Source of the DNA: Frondihabitans peucedani
Lineage (GTDB): Bacteria > Actinomycetota > Actinomycetes > Actinomycetales > Microbacteriaceae
Length of the DNA: 64,000 bases
Assembly: GCF_039537585.1 (NCBI RefSeq)
Contig: NZ_BAABAU010000001.1
Coordinates: 930,001-994,000, forward strand
Direction of reading: 5' to 3'
The position numbers and the translations under genes are program-made. Under the pieces are notes generated by a model. That model was given only the letters and a program-made list of their open reading frames with translations, was not told where the DNA came from and did not search any database. Positions 34,848 through 42,054 of this stretch are shown piece after piece (position 1 is the stretch's first letter; every line of letters begins with the position of its first letter).

Positions 34848-37373
34848 ATGGCGACGAGATCCCGGGGCGAGCGCGTCTCGGTGGGCGGGCACGTGCTGCA
34901 GCTCACCAACCTCGACAAGGTGCTGTACCCCGAGACGGGAACCACGAAGCGCGACGTGATGGCGTACTACGCCGCGATCGCGGAGTGGATGATCCCGCAC
35001 ACCGAAGGACGCCCGGCGACCCGCAAGCGCTGGGTGAACGGGGTCGACGGGGAGGTCTTCTTCGAGAAGAACCTCCCCGAGTCGGCTCCGTCGTGGGTTC
35101 CGCGGCACGCGATCGAGCACAGGGATCACGAGAACGTGTACCCGATGGTCGACGATCTCGCCACACTGACCTGGCTCGCGCAGGTCGCCGCTCTCGAGAT
35201 CCACGTGCCGCAGTGGCGGTTCGGCCCGCGCGGGGCGCAGCGGAACCCCGACCGGATCGTTCTCGACCTCGACCCGGGCGAGGGGGTCGGGCTCGCCGAG
35301 TGCGTCTTCGTGGCGCAGGAGATGCGCGGGATCCTGGGCGACATGGGTCTCGATCCCGTTCCCGTCACCAGTGGGAGCAAGGGCATCCACGTCTACGCGG
35401 CCCTCGACGGCCGCCAGACGAGCGCCCAGGTGAGCGAGGTCGCGCACGAGCTCGCGCGCGCCCTCGAGGCCGACCACCCCGATCTCGTGCTGTCGACCAT
35501 GGGCAGGCAGGATCGCCGCGGCAAGGTCTTCGTCGACTGGTCGCAGAACAACGGGAACAAGACGACGATCGCGCCGTACTCGCTGCGCGGCCGGTCGAGG
35601 CCGATGGTGGCGGCCCCGCGCACCTGGCGGGAGCTCGCCTCGACCTCGCTGCACCACCTGGAGCCGGACGAGGTCCTCAAGGCGCTGAAGCGGCGCGGCG
35701 ACCCGATGCAGGGTCTGTCGTCGGGGACGCCGGTGCCGCCCGGCGAGCTCGGCCCCGACCACCGCAACACCGAGAACCCCGTCGCGGTCGGCGAGACGAG
35801 CGCCGAAGGCACGCCGGGCCGGCCCGACCGGCTCGCGGTCTACCGGTCGAAGCGAGACCCGTCGAAGACCCGGGAGCCCGTCCCCGCCGAGGCGCCCGCC
35901 CCGACCGACGGCCGGAGCTTCGTGATCCAGGAGCACCACGCCCGGCGCCTGCACTGGGACTTCCGGCTCGAGCACGACGGCGTCCTGGTCAGCTGGGCCC
36001 TGCCGAAGGGCGAGCCGCAGGACACGAAGCAGAACCACCTCGCTGTCCAGACCGAGGACCACCCGCTCGAGTACGGCACCTTCGAGGGCACGATCGCGAA
36101 GGGCGAGTACGGCGCCGGCGAGGTCACGATCTGGGACTCCGGCACGTACGACCTCGAGAAGTGGCGAGACGGCAAGGAGGTCATCGTCGTCCTCCACGGC
36201 GAGCAGCGCGGTGCGCGGCGGCTGGCGCTGATCCACACCGGGCACGGCGATCGCGATGCGAAGAACTGGCTGATCCACCGGATGCAGGACGACGACGAGC
36301 ACGTCGACGCCCCGCGCGACGAGCAGGGCGGCGCGCAGGATCAGGCGGCCCCCGGTCAGGGCGACGGGTCCCCCGCGCCAGCCCGTCGCCCGAAGCCGGA
36401 GCGCGCGCCGCTCCGCAGCGCCGAGCCGATGCTCGCGAGCCCCGGCGCCGCGTCCGACGTGGGCGACAGCGACGAGTGGGCCGTCGAGATGAAGTGGGAC
36501 GGGGTCCGGGCGATCGTCACTGTGAAGGACGGCCAGGTGACGCTGACGAGCCGGAACGGCCACGACCTGACGCCGTCGTACCCGGAGTTCGCCGAGCTGC
36601 CCGACCGGCTGGGCGGCGTCCGAGACGCCGTCCTCGACGGCGAGATCGTGGCCGTCGACCGCGGGGGCCGCCCCGACTTCGGGCTGCTCCAGACCAGGAT
36701 GAAGCTCACCCGGCCCCGCGACGTCGAGCGGGTCAGGGCGACCGCACCCGTCCGCCTCCTCCTCTTCGACGTGCTGTCGCTCGGCGGCGTTCCGCTCGTC
36801 GACGAGCCGTACGACGCACGCCGCGAGGCCCTCGTCGACGCGGTCGACGCGGACCAGGTCGTCGACGTCCCGCCCGCGTTCGAGGGCGGGCTCGACGAGG
36901 CCGTCGCCTTCTCGAAGGAGCTCCGCCTCGAGGGCGTCGTCGCCAAGCGCCGCGACAGCACCTACTCGACCGGCAGGCGGAGCCGCGCCTGGATCAAGAT
37001 CAAGCACCACGCGACCCAGGAGGTCGTCGTCGCCGGCTGGCGTCCGGGAACCGGTCGGCGCGCCGACGGGGTGGGGTCGCTCCTCCTCGGGATCCCCGCG
37101 GACGACGGGCTCCGCTACGTCGGCCGGGTGGGCACCGGGTTCACCGACCGCGACCTCGACGAGCTGCTGGCGTCGTTCCGGGCCTCCGCGCGGAAGACGT
37201 CGCCGCTCGTGGACGTCCCGCGGGTGGACGCGCGCGACGCGCACTGGGTCACGCCGTCGCGGGTCGGCGAGGTGGAGTTCGCCGAGTGGACCTCGACCGG
37301 GCGCCTGCGACAGCCGACCTGGCGCGGCTGGCGGCCGGACAAGGATCCTGCGGACGTGGTCCGGGAGTCCTGA
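34848..37373 (+). CDS. ligD: LigD, multifunctional NHEJ polymerase-nuclease-ligase
   Basis: The 841-residue protein has the order POL, PE, LIG, as in mycobacterial LigD. The polymerase/primase domain (about 1-295) contains the DLDPG metal site. The phosphoesterase domain (about 355-490) starts EHHARRLHWDFRLEH with the histidine/Arg cluster. The ligase domain (about 530-835) has catalytic Lys549 in EMKWDGVRA and motifs LDGEIVAVD, EGVVAKR and WIKIKH. It fills, trims and seals broken ends held by Ku. The ATG at 34848 is preceded by CAGGAT and six bases. A longer open frame reaching 33804 overlaps the SDR gene and is not coding. The PE-LIG linker is Pro/Gln-rich. Confidence 0.97.
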   Translation: MATRSRGERVSVGGHVLQLTNLDKVLYPETGTTKRDVMAYYAAIAEWMIPHTEGRPATRKRWVNGVDGEVFFEKNLPESAPSWVPRHAIEHRDHENVYPMVDDLATLTWLAQVAALEIHVPQWRFGPRGAQRNPDRIVLDLDPGEGVGLAECVFVAQEMRGILGDMGLDPVPVTSGSKGIHVYAALDGRQTSAQVSEVAHELARALEADHPDLVLSTMGRQDRRGKVFVDWSQNNGNKTTIAPYSLRGRSRPMVAAPRTWRELASTSLHHLEPDEVLKALKRRGDPMQGLSSGTPVPPGELGPDHRNTENPVAVGETSAEGTPGRPDRLAVYRSKRDPSKTREPVPAEAPAPTDGRSFVIQEHHARRLHWDFRLEHDGVLVSWALPKGEPQDTKQNHLAVQTEDHPLEYGTFEGTIAKGEYGAGEVTIWDSGTYDLEKWRDGKEVIVVLHGEQRGARRLALIHTGHGDRDAKNWLIHRMQDDDEHVDAPRDEQGGAQDQAAPGQGDGSPAPARRPKPERAPLRSAEPMLASPGAASDVGDSDEWAVEMKWDGVRAIVTVKDGQVTLTSRNGHDLTPSYPEFAELPDRLGGVRDAVLDGEIVAVDRGGRPDFGLLQTRMKLTRPRDVERVRATAPVRLLLFDVLSLGGVPLVDEPYDARREALVDAVDADQVVDVPPAFEGGLDEAVAFSKELRLEGVVAKRRDSTYSTGRRSRAWIKIKHHATQEVVVAGWRPGTGRRADGVGSLLLGIPADDGLRYVGRVGTGFTDRDLDELLASFRASARKTSPLVDVPRVDARDAHWVTPSRVGEVEFAEWTSTGRLRQPTWRGWRPDKDPADVVRES

Positions 37374-37389
37374 CGCGGCCGTCGCCGCG
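37374..37389. terminator. GC hairpin between convergent ligD and TspO-like genes
   Basis: CGCGGC, four bases, GCCGCG starts immediately after the ligD stop codon and lies five bases before the stop of the convergent gene. It is a compact candidate for a shared terminator without a T tract. Confidence 0.4.
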
Positions 37390-37393
37390 GAGA

Positions 37394-38212
37394 TCAGGCG
37401 CGGACGGCGCTTCCCGCCGACGCCGTGGACCGCGGGCTCCGCACGGACCGGAGCCGGATCACGAGCGTGACGACGACGAGCACGACAGTCGTCACGACGG
37501 CCGCGACCGCCACGGGGACCGAGACGAGGTCGCCCGAGAAGCGTGCGATCGCGATCCAGCCGAGTCCCCAGGCCAGCGAGAGCATCGGGGCGATCCTGCC
37601 GCGTCCCGCGATGGCGAGCGCGATCCCCGCGATCCCCGCCAGCGCGACGAGGGCGATCCCCCACGCGGCACCGACGATCCCGAACCCGTCGAAGCCGTTC
37701 GCGACGAGCAGCGCGGTCACGTTCGCGACCGTGGCGACGGAGACCCAGCCGAGGTAGAGGCCGATGGTGCCGTCGGTGATCACCGCGTCGAGGGCGCTCG
37801 TCGGCGTGGAGCGGACCGCGCGGAGGAACGCCACCACGAGCACCGCGAGCAGGGCCGCGATCACGGGGACGCTGAGGGCGAGGAGACCGAACTGGATGCT
37901 CAGGATCCAGGCGGCGTTGAGGAGCAGCGACAGGGCGACCGGGTAGCCGAGGCGGCGGTGGCGCTCGGCCCTCCGCTGCCCGGGCAGGAACTGCCAGACG
38001 GCGTAGGCGACGAGTCCGAGGTAGATGATCCCCCAGATCTGGAACGCGCCCGTTCCGGGGGCGACGAGGGTCGCGTCGGCGGCGAGCGCCCCGCCGGCCG
38101 CCTGAGCGATCGGCGTGCCGACGACCGCCCCCGAGCCGATGAACGAGCCGATGATCGCGATCACCGCGCTCACCGCCACGGTGATCCGCCTGCGCCGGTC
38201 GGTGGTGTCCAT
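37394..38212 (-). CDS. TspO/MBR-like tryptophan-rich sensory-family membrane protein
   Basis: The 272-residue protein has about eight hydrophobic segments. TspO-like landmarks include FQIWGIIYLGLVAYAVWQ in the first half, with NAAWILSIQF and LYLGWVSVATVANVTALL. It is longer than five-helix TspO and resembles the actinobacterial proteins annotated as tryptophan-rich sensory proteins. A role in tetrapyrrole or stress signalling is known for TspO but only inferred here. ATG 38212 has GAGGAGA six bases upstream. The 31 codons further upstream have no start signal. Confidence 0.75.
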   Translation of the reverse strand: MDTTDRRRRITVAVSAVIAIIGSFIGSGAVVGTPIAQAAGGALAADATLVAPGTGAFQIWGIIYLGLVAYAVWQFLPGQRRAERHRRLGYPVALSLLLNAAWILSIQFGLLALSVPVIAALLAVLVVAFLRAVRSTPTSALDAVITDGTIGLYLGWVSVATVANVTALLVANGFDGFGIVGAAWGIALVALAGIAGIALAIAGRGRIAPMLSLAWGLGWIAIARFSGDLVSVPVAVAAVVTTVVLVVVTLVIRLRSVRSPRSTASAGSAVRA

Positions 38213-38324
38213 GGTCGTCTCCTCGTGAACCGTGCTGCCGCACCGCGGGGTCCTGGCGGTGTCGCGGGGAACGCTACACGCCCGCGCCGAGGGGACCGTG
38301 AGCACGAGTGGCTAGGGTCGGAGC

Positions 38325-39068
38325 ATGAGCGCGAGCATCCCCGTCGACCCGGTCTCGAGGATCGCGCCGCACCTCCCCGGCCGGCCCGTCATCTCGCAGT
38401 TCTGGGGCGACCTTGCCTTCCTGCACTGGCGAGTCGATCCTGCGCTCGTCGCCCCTCACCTGCCGCCTCGCGTCGAGCCGGACGTCTACGACGGGTCGAG
38501 CTGGGTGGGCCTGATCCCGTTCGAGCTGTCGCGCTCGGCGTTCGGGCCCCTGCCGCACGTGCCGTACTTCGGGCGGTTCGCGGAGACGAACGTGCGCCTC
38601 TACGGCGTGGGGGCGGACGGACGGCGCAGCGTGGTCTTCCGGACCCTGGAGGCCTCGAAGCTGCTGCCGGTGCTCACCGCTCGGCTCGGCCTCGGACTCC
38701 CGTACACCTGGGCGCGCATGTCGATCGTCCGCGGTGGCGGCACGATCGACTACGCCAGCACGAGGCGCTGGCCGGCTGTCGGAGGGAGACTCCCCTCGAC
38801 GCATGTCCGCATCCGGCCGAGCCGCACGCCGGTCGAGGACGATCCTCTGGCCGACTTCCTGACGGCCCGGTGGGGCATGCACGTCGGCCGGTTCGGGCAG
38901 ACCCGCTTCTGGCCGAACGAGCACGACTCGTGGCCGCTCTTCTCCGCGGAGCTCGTCGAGCTCGACGACGAGCTGCTCGCCGCGACGGGATTCCCCGGCC
39001 TCGCGTCACGGGCGCCCGACTCGGTGCTGTACTCCCCCGGCGTGGCGACGCGCTTCGCCCGGCCCTGA
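38325..39068 (+). CDS. DUF2071 family protein (YqjF-like)
   Basis: The 247-residue protein begins the conserved part with SQFWGDLAFLHWRVDPALVAPHLPP, followed by DGSSWVGLIPFELS, ETNVRLYG and RTLEASKLLPVLTARLGLGLPYTWA, the DUF2071 pattern. The fold is related to acetoacetate decarboxylase-like proteins. Its biochemical role is not known. The start is TAGGGT, six bases, ATG, the leaderless arrangement. It is divergent from the TspO-like gene. Confidence 0.85.
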   Translation: MSASIPVDPVSRIAPHLPGRPVISQFWGDLAFLHWRVDPALVAPHLPPRVEPDVYDGSSWVGLIPFELSRSAFGPLPHVPYFGRFAETNVRLYGVGADGRRSVVFRTLEASKLLPVLTARLGLGLPYTWARMSIVRGGGTIDYASTRRWPAVGGRLPSTHVRIRPSRTPVEDDPLADFLTARWGMHVGRFGQTRFWPNEHDSWPLFSAELVELDDELLAATGFPGLASRAPDSVLYSPGVATRFARP

Positions 39069-39341
39069 GCGCTGACCGATCTCACGCAGGATCCCCAGCG
39101 GCCGTGTCTGTCGGGACGGCCCCGGCCGGGCGCCCTGCTCCCTCAGCGATGAGGAAGCAGGACGAGGACCATGGCGGGTGTTCATCGACGGCCCGTGTTG
39201 CAGAGCGGCCGGACAAGCCCGGGCAGGGCACCTTCTGGAGGATCCGGCGGGATCATCCCGACACCTGAACCCAACCGCACACCCCTGACATTCGCATGCG
39301 TCCGCGGGGTACAGCGAGGACGTCCCGCACCGCCCGGCGGC
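39069..39341. other. 273-base gap with no supported gene
   Basis: The region lies between convergent genes. It contains one GCAGGATC octamer copy near 39085 but no credible promoter, tRNA or coding frame. Open frames crossing it are Arg/Pro-rich shadows. I see no strong hairpin. Confidence 0.6.
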
Positions 39342-40268
39342 TCAGTGCACCTTGGTCCAGGAGCCGCAGCCACGGGTCCAGAAGACGAAGGTGCTCTTCG
39401 TGACCACCGCCGTCAGCCGGTCGCCGTGACCGATGCTCTCGTCGTAGTCACCGACCTCGTTGGCCTCGGACCGGTACTCGAAAGCGCACTGGCCGCCCTG
39501 CTTCTTGTCGGTCACGTACGTGCCGACGGCGAGCTGCGACCCCACTCGGTACGAGCCGTCCCCGGGAATGGAGGTGTGTGCCGGCCCGGCGGTGCCGATG
39601 GGGTACCACGGTCCGCAGCCTTCGACGCCCCAGTACTTGTCGCCCTTCTTCACCTCCATGATGAGCTGGCCGCTCATGTAGCTGAAGTAGCGCTCGCCGT
39701 CCCAACTGGGTGTCGTCGACTCCCCCACCCCGCAGTCGGCGGCATTGGGCAGCATCTGCATGTAGTAGACGCCGATGGGCACGCCGCCCGGGACGTTCAC
39801 CTTGAAGAACCCCGATCCGCTGAACACGGGCTGCGGGGCCGCGATGCTGCCCGTCGTCGGAGTCTGCGCGAGAGCGGAGGCGTAGCCGGACTTCGAGACC
39901 CGGACGCGCGCCATCAGCGTGTGCCCGGTGTCCCAGCCGCTCAGCGCGTAGTGCGGAGACGACGACTCGAGGACGACCCGACCCGAGCGGTACCAGATGA
40001 AGTGGTAGTGGAGGTCGGGGACGCTCCAGGTGCCGAGTGTGGCGGTGAGCGTCTTGCCGTCACGGGCGATTCCGACGAGGGTCGGCTTCGTCACCAGGCG
40101 CGGGGCGGGCGCGACGGTCGCGGAGGCCGCGGCTGCGGGTGCCGCGGATGCCGCGGGTGCCGCCGGTGCTGCGGTAGCCGCTCCGGGCAGAGCCACAGCG
40201 AGCCCGACGAGGAGCGCGACCGATCCGGCGGCCAGAAGACGAGAACGAGAGCGGGAGAGAAGGCGCAC
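39342..40268 (-). CDS. Secreted protein with Ig-like and tandem Cys-containing modules
   Basis: From GTG 40268 the product is 308 residues with an ideal Sec signal (Arg-rich n-region, AAGSVALLVGLAVAL, cleavage after PGAATA). An in-frame GTG at 40355, seven bases after TACGGT, or one at 40364, would add about 30 residues ahead of the signal. After an Ala-rich linker comes one cell-surface Ig-like repeat (GKTLTATLGTWS and YHFIWYRSG). Two similar modules of about 70 residues follow, each with a G-x-Y segment, then a Cys and a closing C-G-x-W pair (VEGCGPWYPI, TRGCGSWTKV). That module is common in actinobacterial exported proteins of unknown function. Disulfides within each module are likely. Confidence 0.72.
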   Translation of the reverse strand: MRLLSRSRSRLLAAGSVALLVGLAVALPGAATAAPAAPAASAAPAAAASATVAPAPRLVTKPTLVGIARDGKTLTATLGTWSVPDLHYHFIWYRSGRVVLESSSPHYALSGWDTGHTLMARVRVSKSGYASALAQTPTTGSIAAPQPVFSGSGFFKVNVPGGVPIGVYYMQMLPNAADCGVGESTTPSWDGERYFSYMSGQLIMEVKKGDKYWGVEGCGPWYPIGTAGPAHTSIPGDGSYRVGSQLAVGTYVTDKKQGGQCAFEYRSEANEVGDYDESIGHGDRLTAVVTKSTFVFWTRGCGSWTKVH

Positions 40269-40382
40269 GGTGATCCGATCCGGGCCCGCGAGCAGGCCCG
40301 ACGAGCTCGGCGCGGCGTCGTCCCCCGGCGCCGCACCGGTGCCCGGTCGGGGCACTGGGCTCACCGTAGCGGACAGCGCTGC

Positions 40383-40598
40383 TCAGGTCGACGCGCCGCT
40401 CTCGATCTCGTCGGCGAGGTCGTCGAGCCGCTCGGGCCGGACGCTGACGCCGCACTCCGCCAGGCGCTCGTCGAGCACGTGACCGGTGTCGCCCTCGAAG
40501 TTGCCGTGGACGATCTCGTCGCGCATCTCCTCGACGATCCTGGTGACGGTCTCCTCCTCGGACTCGTCGGGGACCGGGCCCCTCGGCTCGACCGTCAC
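40383..40598 (-). CDS. Small acidic protein coupled to the Vms1-like gene
   Basis: The 71-residue protein is strongly acidic (DESEEETVTRIVEEMRDEI, later DERLAECG and DDLADEIESG). Its GTG start overlaps the stop of the upstream gene as GTGA, a coupling that implies joint expression. No domain was recognised. The helical pattern with an HGNFEGDTGHVLDERL core suggests a small folded partner rather than a shadow frame. It may bind or regulate the Vms1/Rv2629-like protein. Confidence 0.62.
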   Translation of the reverse strand: MTVEPRGPVPDESEEETVTRIVEEMRDEIVHGNFEGDTGHVLDERLAECGVSVRPERLDDLADEIESGAST

Positions 40599-41737
40599 GC
40601 CGTGCCCCCCGCCGAGGGCGTCGCGGGGCCGATGGGCCAGCGGAGCAGGGCGCCGACACCGCTGTCGCCCGGCATCGATCCGGCGCTCGCCAGGACGACG
40701 GCGGCGTCGGTCAGGACGGCGGCCCGCACGAGGGCGGGAGCGGCCGGGGCCTCGCCCAGGACCGCCGCGCCGAGCGCCTCCTCCGGAGACGTCGCGACCC
40801 ACGGCACGTCGCCGAGCGCCAGGAGCGTCCGGTCCCCGAGCGCCTGCGGGTCGATGAGGAGGGTGTCGACCTGCGCCGCACCGAGCGCCGTCACGACCTC
40901 GCCGAGGCGCGAGGCGGCGGTGGCGTCTCCCCGGTTGAGGTGCGTGCGCAGGAGGTCGAGCGCGTCGTGGACGCGCGTGGCGAGAAGCCGGGCCAGGGCG
41001 ATGTCGACCTGCTCGACGAGCGCGTCGCTCGCCCGGGTGTCGGCGTCGACCATCGACAGGAGCGGCACGGTGGCCGGAGCCAGCTGCTCCGCGAGCAGCT
41101 GCCGGGCCTGGATGTCTCCGGCGACGACGACCAGCCGCGCCCTCGTCCGGCGGACGGCGTCGTCGATGGCGGTCGCCACCTCCTTGAGGTTCTGCCGCCA
41201 GAGCTCCTCCACGTGGTGCTGCACCCGGAGGCTGTCCCAGCCGCCGCTCGGCGACAGGTGCAGCGTGTCGGTGCGGCCCTGCACGTGCTGCTCCTCGTCG
41301 ACGCCCTCGTGTCCGAAGCGGTAGACGCGGAACCCGCCGCCGCCCTTGCCGACCTCGACCACGAGGAAGGCGACGTCCAGGGGCCGGTGAGCCAGCAGCG
41401 GCAGGACGTCGAGGACGGGGCCGTGCCCGAGGGTGTCGGGGAGCTTGGGCGGCCCCGGGAGGATCTCGTCGACGACGACCGCCCCCTCCTGCGCCACCAG
41501 GAACCGGCTCACCGGGGCGGCCACCCCGGGAGGCTCGATGAGCGCGTCGGCGACCACCTCGGCGTCCTGCTGCGGTGCGCCCGCCCGGGTCAGCGCCTCG
41601 ACGGCGCTCGTGCGGCGGCTGGACGCCAGACGCTGCGGGTCCTCGCGGTCCTCCGAGACGTCGGCGTAGGCCCAGGTCACGGCGGTCCCCTCGCGGAGCA
41701 GTCGGACGACGTCGGTCGTGGACAGGGCTGGGATCAC
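40595..41737 (-). CDS. Vms1/Ankzf1-like (Rv2629 family) putative peptidyl-tRNA hydrolase
   Basis: The 380-residue protein matches the actinobacterial Rv2629-like family, which is related to the eRF1-fold release factor domain of Vms1/ANKZF1. The central segment RRTRARLVVVAGDIQARQLLAEQL and later VDTLLIDPQALGDRTLLALGDV correspond to the release-factor-like core. The last 60 residues pair the AAVLTDAAVVLASAGSMPGD strand with GVGALLRW, the usual ending. In eukaryotes Vms1 frees stalled nascent chains from tRNA. The bacterial role, probably in dormancy or ribosome rescue, is inferred. GTG 41737 has GAGGAGGAAC directly upstream. A longer frame to 42160 overlaps the pectinesterase promoter and is rejected. 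Confidence 0.8.
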   Translation of the reverse strand: MIPALSTTDVVRLLREGTAVTWAYADVSEDREDPQRLASSRRTSAVEALTRAGAPQQDAEVVADALIEPPGVAAPVSRFLVAQEGAVVVDEILPGPPKLPDTLGHGPVLDVLPLLAHRPLDVAFLVVEVGKGGGGFRVYRFGHEGVDEEQHVQGRTDTLHLSPSGGWDSLRVQHHVEELWRQNLKEVATAIDDAVRRTRARLVVVAGDIQARQLLAEQLAPATVPLLSMVDADTRASDALVEQVDIALARLLATRVHDALDLLRTHLNRGDATAASRLGEVVTALGAAQVDTLLIDPQALGDRTLLALGDVPWVATSPEEALGAAVLGEAPAAPALVRAAVLTDAAVVLASAGSMPGDSGVGALLRWPIGPATPSAGGTA

Positions 41738-41858
41738 GGTTCCTCCTCGAGCGTTCGTGCGTGACACCCAACGCCCTGCGGGAGGACGCGGACCGGGCTT
41801 GACAAACGCGAGGAGGACCGTCTCGCCGGGAGGCACTGACGGGGCCGAGAGGTGAGGG

Positions 41859-41887
41859 TTGCTTCTGAGGCGGGCGTCCTCCATTAT
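41859..41887 (+). promoter_or_regulatory. Sigma-70-type promoter of the pectinesterase locus
   Basis: TTGCTT (41859-41864) and CATTAT (41882-41887) are separated by 17 bases, an optimal spacing for a housekeeping promoter. This places transcription start near 41894, leaving a leader of about 160 bases before ATG 42055. A consensus TTGACA also occurs near 41800 without a matching -10. The copies of GTCCTCC near 41875, 41896 and 41973 flank the start region and may be activator or repressor contacts. Confidence 0.6.
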
Positions 41888-41936
41888 GGGGACACGTCCT
41901 CCGCTTACCCGAGTCACGAGGACGAGATCACCCGAA

Positions 41937-41957
41937 TCAGCGATACCCGATCGCTGA
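41937..41957. promoter_or_regulatory. Inverted repeat in the leader of the giant pectinesterase gene
   Basis: TCAGCGAT, five bases, ATCGCTGA is a perfect 8+8 dyad about 45 bases after the predicted transcription start. It could be a repressor operator acting as a roadblock or a small RNA hairpin in the leader. The rest of 41738-42054, a 317-base stretch, holds only this element and the promoter. Confidence 0.5.
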
Positions 41958-42054
41958 GTGCGCCCTGTGGCACGCGTGTCCTCCACCCCGGAGGCAGGCG
42001 CAGTCCGGCGCGCTCTCGCTCGGTCGCCGCGCCTACCCGAAGGCACACTCCGCC

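Noticed and set aside
34827-38243. Long minus-strand frame opposite ligD
   Set aside because: Antisense shadow. ligD has all catalytic motifs on the plus strand.
40383-41771. 462-codon minus-strand frame overlapping the Vms1-like gene
   Set aside because: It is the out-of-frame reading of that gene; only its last 71 codons (the small acidic protein) are credible.
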